A stretch of 46,170 bases of DNA. Source: CALCMJ01 sp964475415. GTDB lineage: Bacteria; Bacteroidota; Bacteroidia; Chitinophagales; Saprospiraceae. Positions 1 through 6,992 of this stretch are shown one piece after another. Numbering within the stretch: the stretch's first letter is position 1; each line of letters opens with the position of its first letter. Under the pieces are notes generated by a model, which saw nothing but the letters and a program-made list of their open reading frames with translations, had not been told where the DNA came from and made no database searches. The stretch covers positions 1 through 46,170 of the forward strand of contig CAYYWZ010000028.1 of the NCBI GenBank assembly GCA_964475415.1, written 5' to 3'. Position numbers and translations under genes: made by a program.

Positions 1-85
1 AATTGCAGATGAACGATATACTATCTCCTGAAATATTCTTTCTATTGACAAATAAATTATATCCTTCATTAGTAAAAACAATCAT
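1..85 (-). CDS. Possible 5' end of a divergent gene (partial)
   Basis: An open frame on the minus strand begins with ATG at 85 and runs off the window edge with 28 codons and no stop. It starts MIVFTNEGYNLFVNR. I do not recognise the protein. The start codons of this frame and of the plus-strand SDR gene would be only 26 bp apart, which leaves little room for two promoters, so this may be chance. It is listed because it could be the head of a gene diverging from the photolyase cluster. Confidence 0.22.
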   Translation of the reverse strand, partial: MIVFTNEGYNLFVNRKNISGDSISFICN

Positions 86-111
86 TCTAGTTCTCTGTTA
101 TAAGAATACTT

Positions 112-807
112 ATGAAAAATTACTTAATAATAGGAGCATCTTCAGGAATCGGCAAAAGCCTGGCGGAGATATTATCTAATCATGGCCATAATGTAATAGG
201 TACTTATAACAGTACAGAAGTTACCGCCTCTGATAATGTAAGCTATCATGCCTTAGATGTAATGGATGACGAGTTGGATCTCAGTTTTGTTCCGGAACAA
301 CTGGATGGAATAGTATATTGTCCTGGAAGTATAAATCTAAAACCTTTCCATAGGATTAAGCCAGAAAATTTCATCGAAGATCTCAATTTACAAGTAGTAG
401 GAGCCATAAAGGTAATCCAAGCTATCCTAGGAAATCTAAAGAAAGGAGAACATCCTTCTATCTTATTATTTTCTACAGTCGCGGTACAGATGGGATTCAA
501 CTTCCATACACAGGTATCTGTTTCTAAAGGTGCTATAGAGGGACTTACTAAAGCACTAGCGGCAGAACTGGCGCCTACAATAAGGGTCAATTGTATAGCC
601 CCCTCGTTAACGGATACACCCTTAGCAGGTAAACTACTAAGTACAGATGACAAAAAACAAGCGAATGCTGAAAGACATCCCCTTAAGAAAATAGGAACTC
701 CAGAGGATATTTCTGAGATGGCCGCTTTCCTCTTATCAGATAAGGCTAAGTGGATGTCTGGTCAAATTATACACATAGACGGCGGCGCGTCGTCCATAAA
801 AATGTAA
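112..807 (+). CDS. SDR-family protein lacking the catalytic tyrosine
   Basis: A 231-residue short-chain dehydrogenase/reductase fold protein. The dinucleotide-binding glycine motif is at residues 8-14 (GASSGIG). The family C-terminal IIHIDGG segment is present. The catalytic serine is probably Ser121 (LLFST). In the active-site YxxxK motif the lysine is present (Lys139, in VSVSKGAIEGL), but the residue four positions earlier is Val135 and not tyrosine. From family knowledge, loss of this tyrosine normally abolishes classical oxidoreductase chemistry, so a binding, regulatory or altered catalytic role is possible (inference). It is the first gene of a plus-strand cluster, ending 4 nt before the Lacal_2735 gene and upstream of two photolyase-family genes. 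Homologues in Bacteroidota photolyase clusters look similar to me from memory, so this may be a conserved subfamily. Fold assignment is secure; activity is not. Confidence 0.9.
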   Translation: MKNYLIIGASSGIGKSLAEILSNHGHNVIGTYNSTEVTASDNVSYHALDVMDDELDLSFVPEQLDGIVYCPGSINLKPFHRIKPENFIEDLNLQVVGAIKVIQAILGNLKKGEHPSILLFSTVAVQMGFNFHTQVSVSKGAIEGLTKALAAELAPTIRVNCIAPSLTDTPLAGKLLSTDDKKQANAERHPLKKIGTPEDISEMAAFLLSDKAKWMSGQIIHIDGGASSIKM

Positions 808-811
808 AATT

Positions 812-979
812 ATGTTCAACTTATTTAAGAAAAAATCACCAATAGAAAAACTACAGGCAGAATACGAAAAACTCATGAAAGAAGCATTTGATTTGTCAAA
901 ATCAGACAGAATGGCTAGTGATCTAAAGTATGCCGAAGCCAACGATATCATGGCAAAAATAGAAGTGCTCCAAAAGTAA
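812..979 (+). CDS. Lacal_2735 family small protein
   Basis: A 55-residue protein starting MFNLFKKKSPIEKLQAEYEK and ending AKIEVLQK. It is highly charged and predicted to be almost wholly helical. The pattern (MFN-LFKKKSP-IEKLQ, then KLMKEAFDLSKSDR, then YAEAN) matches the Lacal_2735 family of Bacteroidota, whose function is unknown. The ATG lies 4 nt after the SDR stop and the TAA (977-979) touches the probable beginning of the next frame, so all three genes are likely translated from one transcript. From memory, members of this family recur beside photolyase and DUF2805 genes; no role has been assigned. Identification is by sequence pattern only. Confidence 0.8.
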   Translation: MFNLFKKKSPIEKLQAEYEKLMKEAFDLSKSDRMASDLKYAEANDIMAKIEVLQK

Positions 980-1023
980 TTATTCTGGAACTTACAGAAA
1001 GAGATATCGACAGGGTCATACAA

Positions 1024-1260
1024 ATGGCATGGGAGGACAGAACACCGTTTGAAGCCATCAAGTTTCAGTTTGAACTGAGTGAGGGTGATGTCATAAAACT
1101 TATGAGAAAAACGCTCAAGAGATCTAGCTTCAACCTATGGCGCAAACGGGTTAATGAGGGTGTTAGCCAAAAACACCTCAAAAAAAGAAGTGCTGAGATA
1201 AATAGATTTAAATGCTCGCGCCAAAGAAATATCTCCAATAATAAGATTTCGAAAAGATAA
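1024..1260 (+). CDS. TIGR03643 / DUF2805 family protein
   Basis: A small basic protein, 78 residues if begun at the ATG at 1024. The core MAWEDRTPFEAI, then KFQFELSEGDVIKLMR, then SSFNLWRKRV is the hallmark of the TIGR03643 (DUF2805) family of unknown function. The same frame is open upstream and encodes LELTERDIDRVIQ directly before the ATG, which matches the usual N-terminus of the family. There is no ATG, GTG or TTG in that upstream stretch. The true start is therefore either a rare codon (ATT at 979 or 982, CTG at 985), possibly coupled to the stop of the Lacal_2735 gene, or the protein is shortened. The C-terminal tail is rich in Lys, Arg and Asn. The next gene begins 7 nt downstream. 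Confidence 0.85.
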   Translation: MAWEDRTPFEAIKFQFELSEGDVIKLMRKTLKRSSFNLWRKRVNEGVSQKHLKKRSAEINRFKCSRQRNISNNKISKR

Positions 1261-1267
1261 TGCTCCC

Positions 1268-2746
1268 ATGCAAGGAATCAACCTCGTATGGATAAAGCGT
1301 GATATTCGCTCACAAGATCACAGGCCCTTACAAGAAGCGGAAGATGCTAAAATTCCATATCTTATAGTTTATATCTTAGAACCCGCCATAATAAACAATA
1401 AGGATACTTCGATAAGACATTTGCAATTTGTCTATCATTCCTTATTATTTCTGGAAAAAGAACTAGACCCTTACAACAGAAAGCCCGAAATATTTTACGG
1501 CGAAGCAATAGAAGTATTCGACTTTATACGTACTAAATTTGACATACAAAATATTTTTAGTTATCAAGAATCAGGTGTAAAACTTACTTGGGATAGAGAT
1601 AAGGAAATAAAAAAATACTGTCTTAAAAATAAAATAAAATGGTGCGAATATCAGAAGGGAGGTGTCATACGAGGAATCAAAAACAGAAAGAACTGGGATA
1701 AAGAATGGGCAAAATATATCTCTGAAGACATTATCTACAATACCTACAGCAACTCAAGTTTAGAACACATAGAACATCCTTTTCTTATCCCCACCGACCT
1801 CCAGAAAGAATTATCAGAATACCCTAATAGTTACCAACCAGCTGGAAGTGCATATGCGCAAAAATATCTTCTATCATTTCTAGATGATAGAGGAAAAAAT
1901 TACAGCAAACATATATCCAAACCTTCCCAAAGTAGAGTATCCTGTTCTAGATTGTCCTCCTTTTTAGCATGGGGGAACATAAGCGTAAAACAAGTATATC
2001 ATAAAGTTCTACTGCATAAAAACTATAGTAAATACAAACGAGCTTTTAGCAATATGCTCACTAGACTTAAGTGGCATTGCCACTTTATCCAGAAGTTTGA
2101 AGTGGAATGTAGTTACGAAACAAGCTGCATCAATAGAGGATACGAAACGCTAGAATATGAAAATAATGAAGCGCTTCTCAGTGCATGGAAAAAAGGACAA
2201 ACAGGATATCCTCTTATCGATGCTTGTATGCGCTGTCTTCATGATACAGGCTGGATAAATTTTAGAATGAGAGCTATGCTTGTTTCCTTTCTCTGTCATC
2301 ATCTAGATCAGGACTGGCGAAGAGGTAGTTATCACCTGGCTAGACTCTTCTTAGATTATGAGCCAGGTATACATTACCCCCAGATACAAATGCAGGCAGG
2401 AACAACTGGTGTCAATACCATAAGAATGTACAATCCTGTAAAACAATCGATAGACCACGACCCAGAAGGTATCTATATAAAAAAGTGGGTACCTGAATTA
2501 TCAAACTTACCAGCAGAGCTTATACATCAACCATGGTTACTTACCAGTATCGATCAACAATTATACAAGATAAAAATAGGTGAAGATTACCCAAACCCTA
2601 TTGTGGATCTAGCAAGCGCAGCAAAAATCGCTAGAGACAAAATATGGGGACATCGCAAAAAACCTATGGTTAAGGAAGAACAAAAAAGAATACTACAAAC
2701 ACATACTAGAAGAAAAACAACAAAAGAATCAAAACATGCAATTTAA
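1268..2746 (+). CDS. Cryptochrome/photolyase family protein (class I-like)
   Basis: A 492-residue flavoprotein of the cryptochrome/photolyase family. The N-terminal Rossmann-like antenna domain (residues 1 to about 130) opens with LVWIKRDIRSQDHRPL. The C-terminal helical FAD domain contains GQTGYPLIDACMR and TGWINFRMRAMLVSF (about residues 315-345), then TTGVNTIRMYNP and HDPEGIYIKKWVPEL. These match the FAD-binding signature of photolyases that repair UV-induced pyrimidine dimers. The usual segment NNGGWQW of classical class I enzymes is replaced by GIHYPQIQMQ, so substrate and photochemistry cannot be assumed to be those of E. coli PhrB. The 3' end overlaps the flavin reductase gene by 11 nt, which implies coupled translation. 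Alternatives are a DNA photolyase, a (6-4) enzyme or a signalling cryptochrome. Confidence 0.9.
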   Translation: MQGINLVWIKRDIRSQDHRPLQEAEDAKIPYLIVYILEPAIINNKDTSIRHLQFVYHSLLFLEKELDPYNRKPEIFYGEAIEVFDFIRTKFDIQNIFSYQESGVKLTWDRDKEIKKYCLKNKIKWCEYQKGGVIRGIKNRKNWDKEWAKYISEDIIYNTYSNSSLEHIEHPFLIPTDLQKELSEYPNSYQPAGSAYAQKYLLSFLDDRGKNYSKHISKPSQSRVSCSRLSSFLAWGNISVKQVYHKVLLHKNYSKYKRAFSNMLTRLKWHCHFIQKFEVECSYETSCINRGYETLEYENNEALLSAWKKGQTGYPLIDACMRCLHDTGWINFRMRAMLVSFLCHHLDQDWRRGSYHLARLFLDYEPGIHYPQIQMQAGTTGVNTIRMYNPVKQSIDHDPEGIYIKKWVPELSNLPAELIHQPWLLTSIDQQLYKIKIGEDYPNPIVDLASAAKIARDKIWGHRKKPMVKEEQKRILQTHTRRKTTKESKHAI

Positions 2747-3368
2747 CAAAGAGAAGATCGCTCAGCTAGATAAGATATTCAGACTTAATCTTATTAATTC
2801 TATTTCTGGTGTAAAACCCGCGAATCTCATAGGCACAAAATCTGAAAAAGGAAATACTAATCTTGCAATTTTTAGTTCAGTAGTACACATCGGCAGTAAG
2901 CCACCTCTGCTTGCTTGTATTACTAGACCAGATGCTGAAGTGAGAAGACATACCCTGGAAAATATCAAAGATTCGGGATACTATACCATAAACCATGTGC
3001 CTAATGATCTTGTAGAACAAGCGCATTATACATCAGCAAAATTTCCAGAAGAGGTTTCAGAATTTACAGCTTGTAATTTTACAGAACATTATGAGGATGA
3101 TTTTCTTGCACCCTATGTCAAAGAAAGTAATATCAGAATAGGCATGAAGTTCCGAGAATTAGTTCCTATTAAAGCTAATCACACGATTATGATCATCGGG
3201 GAAGTATGTGATATACATATAGATGACCAGCTAGTAGACAAGGAAGGCATGATAGATTTAGCACAAGCAAAAACTGCAGGCATATCTGGACTCAACAGTT
3301 ATTACAAGCTGACAAAAATAGATACCTTTCCTTACGCTAGAGTTTCGGAAACCCCAAACTTTTCTTAA
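2736..3368 (+). CDS. Flavin reductase family protein
   Basis: A 210-residue protein of the flavin reductase-like, FMN-binding split-barrel family. The N-terminal third carries the diagnostic PANLIGTKSEKGNTNLAIFSS and GSKPPLLACITRPD segments, where FMN binds in known members. Later come SGYYTINHV and, near the C-terminus, GLNSYYKLTK. Family members reduce free flavin with NAD(P)H or use bound FMN for other oxidoreductions. In this position it could help keep flavin reduced for the two adjacent photolyase-family proteins, which need FADH- for repair; that link is inference. It overlaps the upstream gene by 11 nt, and its TAA shares one base with the ATG of the DUF2256 gene. Confidence 0.88.
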   Translation: MQFNKEKIAQLDKIFRLNLINSISGVKPANLIGTKSEKGNTNLAIFSSVVHIGSKPPLLACITRPDAEVRRHTLENIKDSGYYTINHVPNDLVEQAHYTSAKFPEEVSEFTACNFTEHYEDDFLAPYVKESNIRIGMKFRELVPIKANHTIMIIGEVCDIHIDDQLVDKEGMIDLAQAKTAGISGLNSYYKLTKIDTFPYARVSETPNFS

Positions 3369-3520
3369 TGAAAAACATAAAGAAAAGAGATCTTCCTAGT
3401 AAACTTTGTGAGCAATGCAAGAAGCCATTTAGATGGAGAAAAAAATGGGAGAAAGATTGGGATAATGTAAAATATTGCAGTGAACGCTGTAGAAGAAATA
3501 AATCAAAAATTAATGTCTAA
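3368..3520 (+). CDS. DUF2256 mini zinc-ribbon-like protein
   Basis: A 50-residue protein beginning MKNIKKRDLPSKLCEQCKKP. Four cysteines are arranged as two pairs (Cys14, Cys17, Cys37, Cys41) around FRWRKKWEKDWDNVKYC, as expected for a small metal-binding ribbon. The motif LPSK-x-C-x2-C-x2-PF-x-WRKKW and the closing YCSERCR are typical of DUF2256, which is often found next to photolyase or cryptochrome genes. Function is unknown; the basic charge and cysteine pairs would suit nucleic-acid or protein binding (inference). The ATG overlaps the flavin reductase stop (TAATG), and the stop lies 8 nt inside the following photolyase gene, so it is firmly embedded in the operon. Confidence 0.88.
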   Translation: MKNIKKRDLPSKLCEQCKKPFRWRKKWEKDWDNVKYCSERCRRNKSKINV

Positions 3521-4994
3521 GGTAGATCTCATATTACCACATCAGTTGTTTGAAAAATCAATACTAACTGAAAATAAGAACGATTGCTACATCATAGAAG
3601 AATACCTATTTTTCTGTCAATACAAATTCCACAAACAGAAGATAGCATTTCATAGGGCTAGTATGCAATGTTATAAGGATTACCTTACTAGCTTAGGAAA
3701 AAAAGTGACGTATATATCTGCACATGATAAAAATGCAGACCTAAGAAAACTTATCCCTCATCTGCATAAAAATGGAATCCAAGAAATCCATCTTATCGAA
3801 CCAACAGACAATTGGATAGAAAAGAGAATAACGGAAGCTGCCACTAAGACCAAAATAAAAATAAATTATTACGACTCTCCCCTATTTCTAAATAGTAAAG
3901 AGGATCTTCAAAGCTTTTTCAAACCAAATAAGAAAAAGTACTTTCAAACTACATTTTACAAACAAGAAAGAAAAAAGAGGAATATACTACTAGAGGAAGA
4001 TGGAAATCCTAAAGGAGGGAAATGGACCTACGATTCTGAAAACAGAAAAAAATATCCTAATAAAAAAACACCTCCTCCCATTCATTTCCCTGATAGTAAC
4101 AAGTATTATAAGGAGGCCAAAACCTATACAGAAAAAAACTTTTCAGATTATCCGGGATCATTGGATAATTACCCCTTATATCCTATCGATTTCAAAACAA
4201 GCAAGAAGTGGCTTCAATCCTTTTTTACAGATCGATTTATAGAATTCGGTCCTTACGAAGATGCTATTGTAAAAGAGCATTTTTTTCTCAATCATTCTAT
4301 ACTCAGCCCTATGATAAATATAGGGTTATTGTCACCTGAATACGTAATAAAAGAAACATTGAAATTTACGGATAAAAAAGATGTTCCCATAAATTCTGTG
4401 GAAGGATTTATAAGACAAATTATTGGCTGGCGGGAATTTATAAGAGGTATATACGTATGCAAAGGGACACAAGAGCGGACCACAAATTTCTGGAAATTTA
4501 AGAGAAAAATACCTGGCAGTTTTTATGATGGCACTACTGGTATTGTACCGATAGATACCACGATAAAAAAGGTACTACAGACAGGTTATTGTCATCACAT
4601 AGAACGACTGATGGTCTTATCTAACTTTATGCTACTCTGTGAGTTCGATCCTGATGAAGTCTACCGTTGGTTTATGGAATTATTTATTGATGCTTACGAT
4701 TGGGTTATGGTTCCTAATGTATATGGTATGAGTCAGTTTGCAGATGGTGGATTGATGTCTACTAAGCCCTACATTAGTGGGAGTAATTATATAATGAAGA
4801 TGAGCAATTACAAAAAAGGAGCTTGGCAGGAAATATGGGATGGACTCTTTTGGAGATTCATGGATACACATAGAACTTTCTTTCTGAAAAACCCTAGATT
4901 AGGGATGTTGATTTCTAATTTTGACAGAATGGATCTAGAAAAGAAAGAGAAGCTTCTAAGTTCAGCTAATACTTATCTTGGCACATTAGATTAA
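3513..4994 (+). CDS. Photolyase of the FeS-BCP lineage without Fe-S cysteines
   Basis: A 493-residue cryptochrome/photolyase of the type related to bacterial (6-4) photolyases. I chose the ATG at 3513 (MSKVDLILPHQLF) and not an upstream in-frame codon at 3480, because families of this type begin with this beta strand and the extra residues would lie inside DUF2256. The N-terminal half is DUF523-like antenna sequence. The C-terminal FAD domain shows EGFIRQIIGWREFIRG, GYCHHIERLMVLSNFMLL and NVYGMSQFADGG. Known FeS-BCP enzymes ligate a 4Fe-4S cluster with one Cys before the HHIERL segment and a later C-x2-C-x12-C group. Here those regions read VPIDTTIKKV and SNYKKGAWQEIWDGLFW, with no cysteine, so no cluster is expected. 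It is the last gene of the cluster and is followed by a 115-bp gap. Confidence 0.9.
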   Translation: MSKVDLILPHQLFEKSILTENKNDCYIIEEYLFFCQYKFHKQKIAFHRASMQCYKDYLTSLGKKVTYISAHDKNADLRKLIPHLHKNGIQEIHLIEPTDNWIEKRITEAATKTKIKINYYDSPLFLNSKEDLQSFFKPNKKKYFQTTFYKQERKKRNILLEEDGNPKGGKWTYDSENRKKYPNKKTPPPIHFPDSNKYYKEAKTYTEKNFSDYPGSLDNYPLYPIDFKTSKKWLQSFFTDRFIEFGPYEDAIVKEHFFLNHSILSPMINIGLLSPEYVIKETLKFTDKKDVPINSVEGFIRQIIGWREFIRGIYVCKGTQERTTNFWKFKRKIPGSFYDGTTGIVPIDTTIKKVLQTGYCHHIERLMVLSNFMLLCEFDPDEVYRWFMELFIDAYDWVMVPNVYGMSQFADGGLMSTKPYISGSNYIMKMSNYKKGAWQEIWDGLFWRFMDTHRTFFLKNPRLGMLISNFDRMDLEKKEKLLSSANTYLGTLD

Positions 4995-5024
4995 AGAGTC
5001 TAAGCGCTTATACTTCTAGAATGC

Positions 5025-5063
5025 ATATGGATACAAAAAACAATAAATATTTCACATCCATAT
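5025..5063. promoter_or_regulatory. Inverted repeat upstream of the gluconate genes
   Basis: Perfect 8-bp arms, ATATGGAT at 5025-5032 and ATCCATAT at 5056-5063, are separated by 23 bp of AT-rich DNA. The repeat lies just upstream of the putative -7 element at 5071. It could be an operator for gluconate control or part of the transcription end of the photolyase cluster; there is no T-tract, so I favour an operator. Confidence 0.35.
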
Positions 5064-5070
5064 AGCTACA

Positions 5071-5078
5071 TATTTTTG
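5071..5078 (+). promoter_or_regulatory. Putative -7 element for gntK-gnd
   Basis: TATTTTTG fits the Bacteroidota -7 consensus TAnnTTTG and lies 31 bp before the first start codon. The -33 region 19 bp upstream has only a weak match (ATT in place of TTG), so the assignment is tentative. Confidence 0.4.
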
Positions 5079-5109
5079 TATTTTCCAGTTTTCAGGTGCT
5101 AACTAGTGA

Positions 5110-6990
5110 ATGTATATGAGTAAGGTAATTATCATAATGGGAGTCAGTGGATGTGGGAAGTCAACTATAGCAAGCGACTTATCGGAAAAAACTAATATCC
5201 CATATTATGATGCAGACGCATTTCATCCTCCTCAGAATATTGCAAAGATGAGTAAGGGCAATCCCCTTAATGATAATGATCGGGAACCATGGCTACATAT
5301 ACTTCGTGATAAGCTGAGCTTATGGTCTGAAGACAAGGGTGCTATCCTAGCTTGCTCTGCACTAAAAGAAAGTTACCGGAAAATACTATCAGAAAATGTG
5401 GAAGTGCAGTGGATATATCTTCACGGCACTTATGACTTAATATATGGACGTTTACAGGCAAGAAAAAATCATTTTGTCAATGGTGATTTACTACAATCAC
5501 AATTTGATACGCTGGAAGAACCTAAAGAAGCCTTACGTGTAAGTATCGCGAATAGTCCTGAAAAAATAATCGAAATTATACAGTCAAATATTAATATGAA
5601 TTTATCATTTTTTGGAGTCATCGGATTAGGTGTAATGGGCAAAAGCATAAGTTTAAATATTGCCGAAAAAGAATTTAGCCTTTCTGTATATAATAGAGCC
5701 ACAGCAGGAGAAGAAAAAGTAGTAAAAGATTTCTTAGAAGCGAATCAAAATTTTGGAAATATAAAAGGATATACAGATCTAAAAGAATTTGTAAAATCTC
5801 TAGCGCGTCCAAGGAAAATCTTAATAATGATTAAGGCAGGTAAAGTCACAGATCTCGTTATTAACGATTTAACTCCTTTTCTAGAGGAAGGTGATATCAT
5901 CATCGATGGAGGAAATTCTCATTATAAAGATACCCAGCGTAGAACTGTAGAACTATCTAAAAACAAAATACATTTTGTAGGCAGTGGTGTATCTGGTGGA
6001 GAAGAAGGAGCTAGACGAGGTCCTTCTATTATGCCAGGTGGAACACAAGAAGCTTATCAGGCTATTGCTCCAGTTCTAGATGCCATCTCAGCTAAAGATG
6101 CAAATGGAAAACCCTGCTCTACTCATATAGGTCCAGATGGTGCAGGTCATTTTATAAAAATGGTACATAATGGAATAGAATACGCAGAAATGCAATTACT
6201 CGCAGAATGTTTCTCTTTGTTATCCCCAAGTAACAGTCATGAAGAAATTTCTACAATATTCTCTGAATGGAATAAGGGCGAATTATCTAGTTATTTACTG
6301 GAAATAACTGCAAATATTCTCAAGTATAAAGAGGGAGATCAATACACCTTAGATCTTATACTCGACAGAGCAGGAAATAAGGGAACGGGTTCTTGGTCTA
6401 GCAAAGCAGCCTTTGATTATGGAAGTACAAATACGATGATGTCTGCTTCCGTTTTTGCTCGATACATTTCCTCTTATAAAAGCCAAAGAGTGCAGCTTGC
6501 CAAAAATGTAAATAGAAATAAAATGTCGAAACCTATAGACATTGGAAAACTAAAAGCTGCGTACCAGTTTGCTCGCATCATAAATCATCATCAAGGATTC
6601 GAACTGATGCGATCTTGCTCTACAGTGTACAACTGGAAATTAGATTTTTCTGAAATCTCTCGTATATGGACTAATGGATGTATAATTAGATCTACATTCA
6701 TGCAATCTTGTGTGTCTCACTTTATGCAAGGTGACAGCTTGTTAGACAATAAAGTAATCATTAATTCATTAGTTGATACAGAGACAAACTTAGATGATAT
6801 ATTACAGACAGCAATAACAAATAAGGTTCCTACTCCATGTCTGTCTAATGCAAGAAATTATTGGATATCGATGACAACTGCTGTTCTTCCTGCTAATGTT
6901 ATACAAGCACAAAGAGATTATTTTGGAGCACATACTTATCAGAGGATTGACAAGCCAGAAGAAGAATTTTTTCATACTAAGTGGTATTAA
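5110..6990 (+). CDS. Gluconokinase / 6-phosphogluconate dehydrogenase fusion
   Basis: A 626-residue bifunctional protein. Residues 1 to about 157 are a GntK-type gluconokinase with the P-loop GVSGCGKS and the conserved DADAFHPPQNIAKM and ACSALKESYR segments. Residues from about 160 are a complete NADP-type 6-phosphogluconate dehydrogenase: Rossmann motif GVIGLGVMG, substrate region GSGVSGGEEGARRGPSIM, catalytic HFIKMVHNGIEY and the C-terminal AQRDYFGAHTYQRID. The two parts have the lengths of the separate enzymes and are joined without a linker longer than a few residues. The protein would phosphorylate gluconate and oxidatively decarboxylate the product to ribulose 5-phosphate, with NADPH formed. 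The next gene, a GntP permease, starts 2 nt later. Translation may start at the second ATG (5116), giving MSKVIIIMGVSG, which is the commoner GntK start. Confidence 0.93.
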   Translation: MYMSKVIIIMGVSGCGKSTIASDLSEKTNIPYYDADAFHPPQNIAKMSKGNPLNDNDREPWLHILRDKLSLWSEDKGAILACSALKESYRKILSENVEVQWIYLHGTYDLIYGRLQARKNHFVNGDLLQSQFDTLEEPKEALRVSIANSPEKIIEIIQSNINMNLSFFGVIGLGVMGKSISLNIAEKEFSLSVYNRATAGEEKVVKDFLEANQNFGNIKGYTDLKEFVKSLARPRKILIMIKAGKVTDLVINDLTPFLEEGDIIIDGGNSHYKDTQRRTVELSKNKIHFVGSGVSGGEEGARRGPSIMPGGTQEAYQAIAPVLDAISAKDANGKPCSTHIGPDGAGHFIKMVHNGIEYAEMQLLAECFSLLSPSNSHEEISTIFSEWNKGELSSYLLEITANILKYKEGDQYTLDLILDRAGNKGTGSWSSKAAFDYGSTNTMMSASVFARYISSYKSQRVQLAKNVNRNKMSKPIDIGKLKAAYQFARIINHHQGFELMRSCSTVYNWKLDFSEISRIWTNGCIIRSTFMQSCVSHFMQGDSLLDNKVIINSLVDTETNLDDILQTAITNKVPTPCLSNARNYWISMTTAVLPANVIQAQRDYFGAHTYQRIDKPEEEFFHTKWY

Positions 6991-6992
6991 TT

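Noticed and set aside
246..653. 135-residue minus-strand frame opposite the SDR gene
   Set aside because: Antisense shadow; the SDR gene has clear family motifs throughout.
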